From: Methylacidiphilaceae bacterium UBA1321
Lineage (GTDB): Bacteria > Verrucomicrobiota > Verrucomicrobiia > Methylacidiphilales > UBA1321
Assembly: GCA_002306945.1 (NCBI GenBank)
Contig: DBTH01000005.1
Coordinates: forward strand, 1-5,753
DNA: 5,753 nucleotides
Reading direction: 5' to 3'
The notes under the pieces were generated by a model. That model was not told where the DNA came from, ran no database searches, and saw only the letters and a list, made by a program, of their open reading frames with translations. This document shows positions 1 through 5,315 of the stretch, in pieces. Every line of letters starts with the position of its first letter. The stretch's first letter is position 1. The position numbers were made by a program, and so were the translations under genes.

Positions 1-1
1 G

Positions 2-520
2 GTGTATACACAGCGCAGGGGGGAGTTGCGCGCGGAGGAGGCGGTTGCGGAGCCGTCGACGGAGACGGGGCAGGTGTTGCGGGAGGCGGAGGATCTGGGG
101 TTGCATTATGGGGTGACGGTGTTGCGGGTGGCGGGGATTTATGGGCCGGGGCGCGGAGTGTTGTTGTCGCGGTTGAAGCGCGGGGATGCGGTGGTCGAGG
201 GGGATGGGATGCGGTGGGTCAATCAGGTGCATCGCGACGATGTGGTGGGGGCGCTGGTGCATGCGATCGGGCATTGCGAATGCGGGGAGGTGTACAATGT
301 GAGTGATAATCATCCGGTCAATCATTGGGAGTTTTATCAGTGGGCGTGCCGTCAGTGGGGATTCCCGTTGCCGCCGTTCGGGCCGGTGGCTCCGGTGGAG
401 CGCAAGCGGGGGCTGACGCATAAGCGGGTATCGAACGCGAAGTTACGGGCAACGGGCTGGGATCCGGTCTATCCGACATTCCGGGAGGGGTATCTCCAAT
501 GTGGGGATCAGATTAATTGA
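2..520 (+). CDS. NAD-dependent epimerase/dehydratase (extended/atypical SDR), C-terminal part, 5' truncated
   Basis: The gene runs off the left edge, so the N-terminal Rossmann half with the GxxGxxG nucleotide site is outside the window; 172 residues remain. The first visible residues (VYTQRRGE) correspond to the 'S-[ST]-x-VY' strand of extended SDR enzymes, where the Tyr is normally the catalytic base. Other family marks follow: a Ser/Thr-Glu region near residues 19-30 that fits 'PSTETG', the substrate-side signature VAGIYGPGRG at 43-52, NQVHRDDVVGAL at 74-85 (the usual 'IHVDD' helix), and YNVSDNHPV at 98-106 ('YNV.D..P'). The C-terminus ends with GW at 152-153, typical of the last SDR segment. 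The family acts on nucleotide sugars or similar NAD(P)-dependent substrates in the cytoplasm, and YeeZ-like proteins share this layout. The exact substrate cannot be read from this fragment. The coding strand is strikingly G-rich compared with the later genes. Confidence 0.85.
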   Translation: MYTQRRGELRAEEAVAEPSTETGQVLREAEDLGLHYGVTVLRVAGIYGPGRGVLLSRLKRGDAVVEGDGMRWVNQVHRDDVVGALVHAIGHCECGEVYNVSDNHPVNHWEFYQWACRQWGFPLPPFGPVAPVERKRGLTHKRVSNAKLRATGWDPVYPTFREGYLQCGDQIN

Positions 521-522
521 TT

Positions 523-540
523 GGCCTTCGGAGGTTTTTT
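523..540 (+). terminator. Weak candidate terminator after the SDR gene
   Basis: Three bases after the SDR stop codon, GGCCT (523-527) can pair with AGGTT (532-536) around the loop TCGG, using two G-U pairs. It is followed directly by the rest of a six-T run (535-540). The position and T run fit a rho-independent terminator, but the stem is short and partly wobble, so this is tentative. Confidence 0.3.
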
Positions 541-1037
541 GGGATAGAGGTTATAGGGATTGGAGGGATATTGAAACACCGGGCGGTCTTTGTCAGAAAT
601 TCAGAAATTCGAAGTACTCTAAAAGCAGATTTTCAAGAAAATCGGCAACCTTTTGGTTTGGAGGGCGTCTTTATAACTTCGATAGTGGGATCGGGTACTG
701 ATTCCGGTCTTAGCGGATGGGCTGAATTTCAGTTGTTTCGTGTATTCAATACCTTATTATTCAAGACTTTGCTTTGGTTCCGGGGTTTCTGGATAATTAT
801 TTGCGCGTTGACAAACAGCAGCGGCATGGTAGCCAGAATTACCGGTAAAACTCTTTCGTCATCTAATATATTAACCCCACTGCTCATTACTCCATGTATT
901 TTGGCGGTATTGTTTTGAGCCATTTTGCAAGGCTGACTCTAACATCGACATTGGCAACACTGACCATGGGATTAGTGTCCAATGGACGGCGTACTCATTT
1001 TATCGGACAACCTTGCATGCGTAAGTTTAACACCAAG
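541..1037. other. AT-richer intergenic stretch without a convincing gene
   Basis: About 500 bases between the SDR and acyltransferase genes are clearly poorer in G+C than both flanks. Short open frames exist on both strands, but their translations are low-complexity and have no recognisable domain. Visible small structures are an exact 8-base tandem duplication TCAGAAAT at 593-600 and 601-608, the 10-base palindrome TTACCGGTAA at 839-848, and the AT palindrome TAATATATTA at 864-873, which could serve as a -10 region. A TTGACA hexamer at 808-813 lacks a good -10 at 16-18 bases. The promoter of the acyltransferase gene most likely lies in here, but I cannot place it. Confidence 0.5.
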
Positions 1038-2186
1038 ATGGGGAAGGTAGCGATTCTCAGAGGCATACCGCCTGAGCTGGAGGGGGTTTGGCGTCGATCT
1101 TTTGCGCGGTTCGGGCAGGATTCCCGGTACTATGATTTGACCCGGTCGGCACTGGGTGGACAATTCGATCAGTACTATTTATTGCTTTCGGATGAGGGCG
1201 ACAAGGCGCAGGCCATCCAGCCTTTCTTCATCGTGACGCACGATCTTCTTGAGGGGATCAATCCCGTTGTCAAGAGGGTGGTCAATCGGGTTCGCCAGGT
1301 GTTACCGGAATCTCTTTCGATGCGGATGCGGATGCTCATGGTCGGTTCGCCTGCCGGGGAGAGCGATCTGGCGGAGCCAGTCAACCAGGCTTCCGCGGAA
1401 TGGGTCTCGGAGGCGCTTCACGAGGCGTTGCCTGAGGTGGCGAGGCATTTCAATACGTCGCTCATCGTGCTCAAGGATTTCCCGAAGCACTACCGCCCTC
1501 TCCTGAGCAACTTTTCCTCGAACGGTTACAGCCGGTTGCCGAGCATGCCGGCGACCGAGTTGAAGCTCAACTATGACAGCTTCGATCATTACATGGCGAC
1601 GGCGTTGAGCAAGAAGACCCGCCAGAATCTGCGCAAGAAATTCAAGGATACGTCGAAGTTTCCTCCCATCACGATGGAGGTGGTTTCCGATCTGGCGCCT
1701 TACATCGACACGGTTTACCCGCTTTATCGCCAGGTGCTGGAACGCGCGAAGTTCAAGTTCGAGGAACTCAACCGCGACTATTTCCTCAACCTCGGCCGCA
1801 CGATGTCGGATCGGGCGCGTTTCTTTATCTGGCGCATGGAAGGCCGGATCGTTGCCTTCAGCGTCTGCCTCGTTCACAACGGCACGATCTACGACAAGTA
1901 CATCGGCATCGACTATGCCATAGCCCTGGACGCGCACCTTTATTTCATCACACTGCGCGACACCATCGAGTGGGCGATCCAGAACGGACTCAAGACCTAC
2001 TACAGCGCCCCGCTCAATTACGCTCCCAAGCGCCACATGCGCCAGCAACTGGTTCCGCTTGATCTCTACGCCTGCCACACGACGGGTTGGATCAACTCCC
2101 TTTTCCGTCGCGTTGTCCGGGTGCTCGGCCCAACCCGCCACGATCCGATCCTGAGCGAGTTCGAAAACTTCAAAGACCTCGAATAG
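1038..2186 (+). CDS. FemAB/BioF2-like GNAT-family acyltransferase (Acetyltransf_6 type)
   Basis: From the ATG at 1038 the protein has 382 residues. Its C-terminal half is the informative part. It contains FDHYMATALSKKTRQNLRKK starting at residue 182, the basic helix typical of FemAB/Acetyltransf_6 proteins. ARFFIWRMEGRIVAF starts at 260, followed by LVHNGTIYDKYIGIDY, the paired GNAT strands. Then come an ITLRDTIEWAIQNG helix and a YSAPLNYAPKRHM segment. Such proteins transfer acyl or aminoacyl groups, often in cell-wall, exopolysaccharide or lipid pathways; the substrate is unknown here. No signal peptide or membrane segment is evident from this start. The frame is open back to an ATG at 894 (430 residues), with other ATGs at 966 and 1017. 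The added residues are encoded by AT-rich DNA resembling the intergenic stretch, and conserved-looking sequence begins at KVAILRGIPPELEG, so 1038 is preferred. No start has a clear ribosome-binding site. A terminator lies just downstream. Confidence 0.8.
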   Translation: MGKVAILRGIPPELEGVWRRSFARFGQDSRYYDLTRSALGGQFDQYYLLLSDEGDKAQAIQPFFIVTHDLLEGINPVVKRVVNRVRQVLPESLSMRMRMLMVGSPAGESDLAEPVNQASAEWVSEALHEALPEVARHFNTSLIVLKDFPKHYRPLLSNFSSNGYSRLPSMPATELKLNYDSFDHYMATALSKKTRQNLRKKFKDTSKFPPITMEVVSDLAPYIDTVYPLYRQVLERAKFKFEELNRDYFLNLGRTMSDRARFFIWRMEGRIVAFSVCLVHNGTIYDKYIGIDYAIALDAHLYFITLRDTIEWAIQNGLKTYYSAPLNYAPKRHMRQQLVPLDLYACHTTGWINSLFRRVVRVLGPTRHDPILSEFENFKDLE

Positions 2187-2201
2187 GGGCCGGTCGCAAA
2201 T

Positions 2202-2236
2202 TCCCTGCGGAAAAGACGTGTCTTCCGGGGATTTTT
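2202..2236 (+). terminator. Rho-independent terminator (possible attenuator) after the acyltransferase gene
   Basis: Fifteen bases after the acyltransferase stop codon, TCCC and CGG (2202-2205, 2208-2210) pair with CCGGGGA (2225-2231), with TG bulged out. The stem continues through GA-rich bases against TCTT (2221-2224) with a CGTG loop. Five Ts (2232-2236) follow. This is a standard intrinsic terminator shape for + strand transcription. Only 22 bases separate the T run from the next gene's ATG, leaving no room for a separate promoter downstream, so partial read-through may set expression of the transporter pair. Confidence 0.7.
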
Positions 2237-2258
2237 GTCCATTGATAGACAGATTCCC

Positions 2259-2687
2259 ATGACTTTCCTTTCCTCGAACGGCACCAAGCTGGCCTGGTGG
2301 CAGAACCCGTATTTGCACATCGTGCTGGCGGCGCTCCAGGTCACCGTTTCCGAAGTCTGCCTCAAGCACGGCGCCAACCAGACCGAATTTCTTTTCAACA
2401 ATCCCTGGCTCGATTCCCTCGGCATCGCCAGCCTCGCGTCGTGGTGGGTCTGGGGTGGGATCGTGTTCTACCTCGGCAGCTTTGTGAGCTGGCTCCACGT
2501 CCTGCGCTATCTGCCGCTCAACGTCGCCTTCAACCTCGTCAACATCGAGCACGTCTTCATCCCGCTGGCCTGCGCGGCGTTTCTGGGGGAACACATCAAC
2601 CTCTTGCGCTGGTCGGGAATCGGACTGGTCTTGCTCGGCGTCTGGGTGATCGCCAAGCCGCTCATTCTGGTAGAGGAAAAACTGTGA
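2259..2687 (+). CDS. EamA/SMR-like four-helix membrane protein, first subunit of an ArnE/ArnF-type pair
   Basis: The 142-residue product is very hydrophobic, with four likely membrane helices at about 18-36, 54-81, 86-109 and 115-134. This is the layout of small multidrug resistance and half-size EamA (DMT superfamily) proteins. Helix 1 carries SEVCLKHGANQT (31-42), matching the position of VAGQxxxK in ArnE-type flippase subunits. The end LGEHINLLRWSGIGLVLLG (109-127) fits the EamA C-terminal signature of an acidic residue followed by W-x-G-x-x-L-x-x-x-G. ArnE/ArnF move undecaprenyl-phosphate-linked aminoarabinose across the inner membrane; these proteins may likewise form a lipid-carrier flippase, but the cargo is unknown. 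ATG 2259 is chosen over an in-frame TTG at 2235 because the TTG lies in the terminator's T run and would add only hydrophilic residues. The stop codon overlaps the next gene's start. Confidence 0.8.
   Translation: MTFLSSNGTKLAWWQNPYLHIVLAALQVTVSEVCLKHGANQTEFLFNNPWLDSLGIASLASWWVWGGIVFYLGSFVSWLHVLRYLPLNVAFNLVNIEHVFIPLACAAFLGEHINLLRWSGIGLVLLGVWVIAKPLILVEEKL
2673..2686 (+). promoter_or_regulatory. Ribosome-binding site and GTG start of the second EamA/SMR gene, with start-stop overlap
   Basis: GAGG at 2673-2676 lies seven bases before GTG at 2684. The GTG shares bases with the TGA stop of the upstream gene (GTGA at 2684-2687). This fixes the start of the second gene and indicates translational coupling, so the two subunits are likely made in balanced amounts. 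Confidence 0.8.
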
Positions 2688-3031
2688 ACGCCGTCGCGAT
2701 CGGGTTAATCCTCTTCTCTCAAGTCTGTCTCGTGGCGGGTCAGATCTGGCTCAAGCACGCGATGAATCAGACCAATGAAGAGACTCTGAAGAAAAGTCTC
2801 TTCATCCGGAATTTCGCCCTCGGTATTGGCTCTCTGACGCTTTGGTTCCTGCTCTGGCTCGGGCTGATGCGTCACTTCGATCTGAGTTATCTCTACCCCT
2901 TCGAGGGATTGAGTCCGCTGCTGATGGCGGCGGGAGCTAGTGTTTTTCTCAAGGAGAAAATGACGTGGCGCTTGTGGGGCGGCATGCTGTTGATCAGCGC
3001 CGGATTGGCTCTGGTCTCGATTTCAAATTGA
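2684..3031 (+). CDS. EamA/SMR-like four-helix membrane protein, second subunit of an ArnE/ArnF-type pair
   Basis: The 115-residue product has the ArnE/SMR length and four likely membrane helices, at about 4-25, 41-62, 68-90 and 95-113. LVAGQIWLKHA (16-26) closely resembles the SVAGQLCQKQA region of E. coli ArnE as I remember it. YLYPFEGLSPLL (69-80) occupies the place of the ArnE 'AYPMLSL' loop. LKEKMTWRLWGGMLLISAG (89-107) is the EamA-type last helix. It shares LKHxxNQT with its upstream neighbour, so the two are paralogues and probably pair as an antiparallel heterodimer in the inner membrane. At the helix 1 position where the first subunit has Glu32, this one has Gln20. Translation starts at GTG overlapping the previous stop. 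Transport of a lipid-linked sugar is the best guess from family resemblance; drug export is the main alternative. Confidence 0.82.
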   Translation: MNAVAIGLILFSQVCLVAGQIWLKHAMNQTNEETLKKSLFIRNFALGIGSLTLWFLLWLGLMRHFDLSYLYPFEGLSPLLMAAGASVFLKEKMTWRLWGGMLLISAGLALVSISN

Positions 3032-3051
3032 TACCAATCCTCCTGCCAAGG

Positions 3052-3066
3052 GCAACGTGACGTTGC
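3052..3066. repeat. Perfect 15-base inverted repeat downstream of the transporter pair
   Basis: GCAACGTGACGTTGC has 7-base arms around one central base. In RNA it would give a six-pair stem with a TGA loop. It lies about 20 bases after the last + strand stop codon and has no following T run. It could be an mRNA 3'-end stabilising hairpin or a protein-binding site; the role is unknown. Confidence 0.5.
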
Positions 3067-3124
3067 ATCCAGTAATGCTGACGCTGGAAACGGACACCCT
3101 CTACCGCTTCGCGTTGCGTGGGTG

Positions 3125-3142
3125 CAGGGGCGTTTGTCCCTG
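3125..3142. repeat. Small hairpin preceding the terminator
   Basis: CAGGGGC (3125-3131) can pair with GTCCCTG (3136-3142) with one G-U pair, leaving a four-base loop. It stands immediately before the stronger GC hairpin at 3146 and may add to a tandem termination or 3'-end processing region. Confidence 0.4.
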
Positions 3143-3145
3143 TTG

Positions 3146-3176
3146 GCGGGGGTCTGGGAATGGAGCCCCCGCTTTT
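3146..3176 (+). terminator. Rho-independent terminator between convergent gene blocks
   Basis: GCGGGGG (3146-3152) pairs exactly with CCCCCGC (3166-3172) around a 13-base loop, and TTTT follows (3173-3176). It ends the + strand transcript of the transporter pair. Its T run overlaps the stop codon of the opposite-strand ureohydrolase gene. The same stem could also slow transcription from that side, although no T run follows it on the - strand. Confidence 0.7.
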
Positions 3177-4032
3177 ATAGGGAATGGCCGATCAGGGCGG
3201 GCCAAATCACTTCGACGGCGCGGCGGTTGACGGCCTGAGCTTCCGCGAGTGAGACGGCGAGCTTAGGGTGATCGAACCAACCGCAAAAGTTTTGCGTCCA
3301 ACGCGCATACCTCGGCACGGAATAAGCCCCGCACAAATCACCTCCGACGACGTTCGCCTCGGCACGCAAGAGTTCCATGGCGCGGGCGATGTCCTCCGGT
3401 TCGAAGAGCCCGTTCTCCCAATTCGTTGACGCTTTGCCTGCCGCGAGACAATCGACATCGACGCTCACGTAGACGTTTTTGCCCCGCCAGAGCGCGACCT
3501 GACGGGCGAATTCATCGAGCCAGTTGATTCGCTTCAGGCAATGATAATGGGCCTGATCCTTCGCGCTGAAACGTTCGCTCCACGGGCGCACGGTGAGCCG
3601 TCCTTCCCGCAAGGCGCGGCGATTGGCGAAAAGCCGGTTGGGCCAGGAGAGTTCGAAATTGCCGCACCCCCACACCTGCGCTTCTTCGACGAGGGAATTA
3701 TCCAGCGCGCAATTGACCCAGCCGCCGCACGCCCAACGCGGTGGCCGCTTGTCCCAGTCCGGGTGATTATCAAATACGAGCAGCACAAAAGGCTCCTGGA
3801 ACTGTCGTTGCCAAACCGAGCTTAAATGATGAAAGTCACCCGAACCGAAGAGAACAAACGGCGCAAGCTTCGGCTGAACCCACTCGTGAAACGCCTCGAT
3901 TTCCCGCGCGGGCGCGCAGAAGCGCAACCGCGGACCCCATGCCGCCGCATCGACAGTCGGAATGCCGAGCGCATTGACCACTCCGGTCAGCGCCCCATCG
4001 AGATTCATGTAAACAGAACGGTTCGTGCCCAT
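3175..4032 (-). CDS. Divergent ureohydrolase (arginase/agmatinase-fold) family protein
   Basis: The 285-residue product carries the metal-site motifs of the arginase family in order. They are FGSGDFHHLS (62-71, replacing GGDHS), FDNHPDWD (87-94, the DxHxD motif with D88, H90 and D92), and VSVDVDCLA (189-197, the SxDxD motif with D192 and D194). These could hold the usual two Mn ions. The family hydrolyses guanidino compounds such as arginine or agmatine, releasing urea. Two points are unusual: the first motif lacks the canonical GGDHS, and the segment GGDLCGAYS (230-238), where arginases have 'D-V-x-E-x-x-P', lacks the Glu that orients the guanidinium. The substrate may therefore differ. ATG 4032 is used; an ATG at 4008 (MNLDGAL) is an equally plausible start, and neither has a good ribosome-binding site. 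The gene follows the ProC-like gene by 56 bases on the same strand, so co-transcription is likely. Confidence 0.75.
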   Translation of the reverse strand: MGTNRSVYMNLDGALTGVVNALGIPTVDAAAWGPRLRFCAPAREIEAFHEWVQPKLAPFVLFGSGDFHHLSSVWQRQFQEPFVLLVFDNHPDWDKRPPRWACGGWVNCALDNSLVEEAQVWGCGNFELSWPNRLFANRRALREGRLTVRPWSERFSAKDQAHYHCLKRINWLDEFARQVALWRGKNVYVSVDVDCLAAGKASTNWENGLFEPEDIARAMELLRAEANVVGGDLCGAYSVPRYARWTQNFCGWFDHPKLAVSLAEAQAVNRRAVEVIWPALIGHSL

Positions 4033-4088
4033 TTCTCGAAGATGACTTCAGACAGGGTTTGAGTCAATGCTCTCCCGCTTGAGAGTAT

Positions 4089-4883
4089 TTACGTTTTAGA
4101 TAATTCGCGGCTGCGGTCGACGCCGCGCTGGAGGGCGTACCGGAGCGATTCGCCCTGGCGCAAGCTGTTGACGATGGCTTCGGTGATGCCGCCGGGTGTG
4201 CACATGGCACGGACATAATTTTCGCATTCCGTCGCCGTCATAGCCGGAGGAAGAACGTCCTGGGCCCAGAGGTGAATTTCACGAAATGGGGGATAAATGG
4301 CGGCGAAGTGTTCGATGGCTTCGTTTATGGCCGGTTTGGATTCGCAAAGCAGTAGGGCCGCTGGCAGGCAAACTCCTGCGGTGAAGAGGTGGAAGAGGTC
4401 TTCGTCGGGAAGCATTATGCAGCGCAGTAGCATCGCTTGTAGAAGTGGCTGTATCGTATTTTCTGCGGGATAGAGAGCGATGATGCCTTTGTCCTGTGCG
4501 AGTGTGGCGGGGCCGCTGGGCATGGCGTGGGTGACGGGAATGTGGAGCTGCATTTCGAGCCGGGCACGTGGAACTCCGGCCAGACAGGAGATGACATGTG
4601 CCTTGGAAGAAGAGGGCGCAGCTTCGAGTTGTGAGATGGCCTGGGGGCGAATCGTGAGAAAGAGAGTGTCGGCGGATTCAAAGAGAGTCCGGTTGTCGCG
4701 GATTTGGGAATCGAGACCGAGCTCGTGCAGACGTTGCTTGGTTTTAGGACTCGATCCATGAGAAACGAAAAGCTGTTCGCGCGCGAGTCCCTGTCGCAAG
4801 AGGGTTTCCGCAATGGCGCAACCAAGATGTCCTGCGCCGAGAATGCCGACGTGTTGGCTGGTGTGCCTAAGGTCGAGGAGCAT
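4089..4883 (-). CDS. Pyrroline-5-carboxylate reductase-like protein (ProC family)
   Basis: The 264 residues are close to the usual ProC length of about 270. The N-terminal NAD(P)-binding Rossmann motif is VGILGAGHLG (12-21). TIRPQ (77-81) stands for the family 'KPQ' turn, and HAMPSGPA (119-126) for 'RxMPNxP'. The C-terminal dimerisation-domain signature is TPGGITEAIVNSL (229-241), usually [ST]PGGTT.A...L. The enzyme would reduce pyrroline-5-carboxylate to proline with NAD(P)H in the cytoplasm. Replacement of the Arg before MP by His and of one Thr in GGTT by Ile make it a divergent member, perhaps a secondary copy or one with another imine substrate, so no gene symbol is given. ATG 4883 begins just before the Rossmann strand; no Shine-Dalgarno sequence is seen. 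It is the first gene of a probable two-gene unit with the ureohydrolase, and it is divergent from the small gene to its right. Confidence 0.82.
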   Translation of the reverse strand: MLLDLRHTSQHVGILGAGHLGCAIAETLLRQGLAREQLFVSHGSSPKTKQRLHELGLDSQIRDNRTLFESADTLFLTIRPQAISQLEAAPSSSKAHVISCLAGVPRARLEMQLHIPVTHAMPSGPATLAQDKGIIALYPAENTIQPLLQAMLLRCIMLPDEDLFHLFTAGVCLPAALLLCESKPAINEAIEHFAAIYPPFREIHLWAQDVLPPAMTATECENYVRAMCTPGGITEAIVNSLRQGESLRYALQRGVDRSRELSKT

Positions 4884-4977
4884 GGCTTGTTTTAGAGGGT
4901 CGTTTCGTAGCTGAAAAGACGCTATTTGAAATTAGAAAAGGATGCCCGTCGGTTATTCTTTCGATATGCTCTCACTC

Positions 4978-5315
4978 ATGACCTTGACCCGCACCTTGAA
5001 CTTTCGAATGCGAGGAATTCTTCAAACCGGCGATCTTACGATTGAGGAACCTTTTTTTGACGAGGTGGAGAAACGTTGGATGTGCCGCTGGTCGCTGGCT
5101 TTCGTTCATCCTGAACCGGGTCGGTTTTTCGGCGACGATCCACTTGACGTTTTGACGCGACGATGGATTTCATTTCCAGCCTTATTCGGGGCAGTGAAGC
5201 CGATGGCCTTAAGGTCTGGTGGCAATATGAAGGAGATCACGCCGGTCTTACTTTCCCTCAATGTGAAGAAGCCGCAAGGAAAGGGTACAAGTCGATAGCA
5301 TCAGTAAGACCCTGA
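4978..5315 (+). pseudogene. Small hypothetical protein with a one-base frameshift near 5150-5153
   Basis: From ATG 4978 the first frame gives MTLTRTLNFRMRG, then IEEPFFDEVEKRWMCRW and FVHPEPGRFFGDDPLDV, ending near 5151. After that this frame turns into Arg/Lys/Pro-rich sequence that does not look like protein. The frame one base back continues naturally as FDATMDFISSLIRG, KVWWQYEGDHAGLTFPQCEE and GYKSIASVRP, stopping with TGA at 5313-5315. One extra T in the run GTTTTG (5149-5154) would join both parts into a 112-residue protein. This is therefore either a recent pseudogene or a sequencing error in a homopolymer. The 'W-x-C-x-W ... GDDPL' pattern recalls small DUF proteins such as DUF6968, but I am not sure. 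ATGs at 4942 and 4966 are alternative starts; AAGG abuts 4942 too closely. The 3' end overlaps the opposite-strand gene. Confidence 0.65.

Noticed and set aside
808..836. TTGACA as a -35 promoter element
   Set aside because: No acceptable -10 hexamer occurs 16-18 bases downstream (TAGCCA or AGCCAG).
517..918. A 133-codon + frame starting TTG over the SDR stop
   Set aside because: It has a rare start, no ribosome-binding site and no recognisable motif, and lies in AT-rich DNA. The translation reads like random intergenic sequence.
729..923. A 64-codon - strand frame
   Set aside because: It has no motif, no ribosome-binding site that I could see, and no supporting context.
1302..2594. A 430-codon open frame on the - strand
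   Set aside because: It lies opposite the acyltransferase and transporter genes, crosses their boundary and terminator, and translates to charged Arg/Glu/Val-rich sequence without a domain. It is a shadow of GC-rich third positions.
2297..2683. Extension of the second transporter gene's frame upstream
   Set aside because: The upstream part is an Arg/Pro-rich shadow of the first transporter gene. GTG 2684 with a good Shine-Dalgarno sequence is the real start.
3541..4062. Several + strand frames opposite the ureohydrolase gene
   Set aside because: They are shadows of the real - strand gene, with Arg/Pro/Ala-rich translations and no motifs.
4070..4085. Hairpin CTCTC/GAGAG between the ProC-like and ureohydrolase genes
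   Set aside because: It has a five-pair stem with no T run on the - strand, so it is not a convincing terminator.
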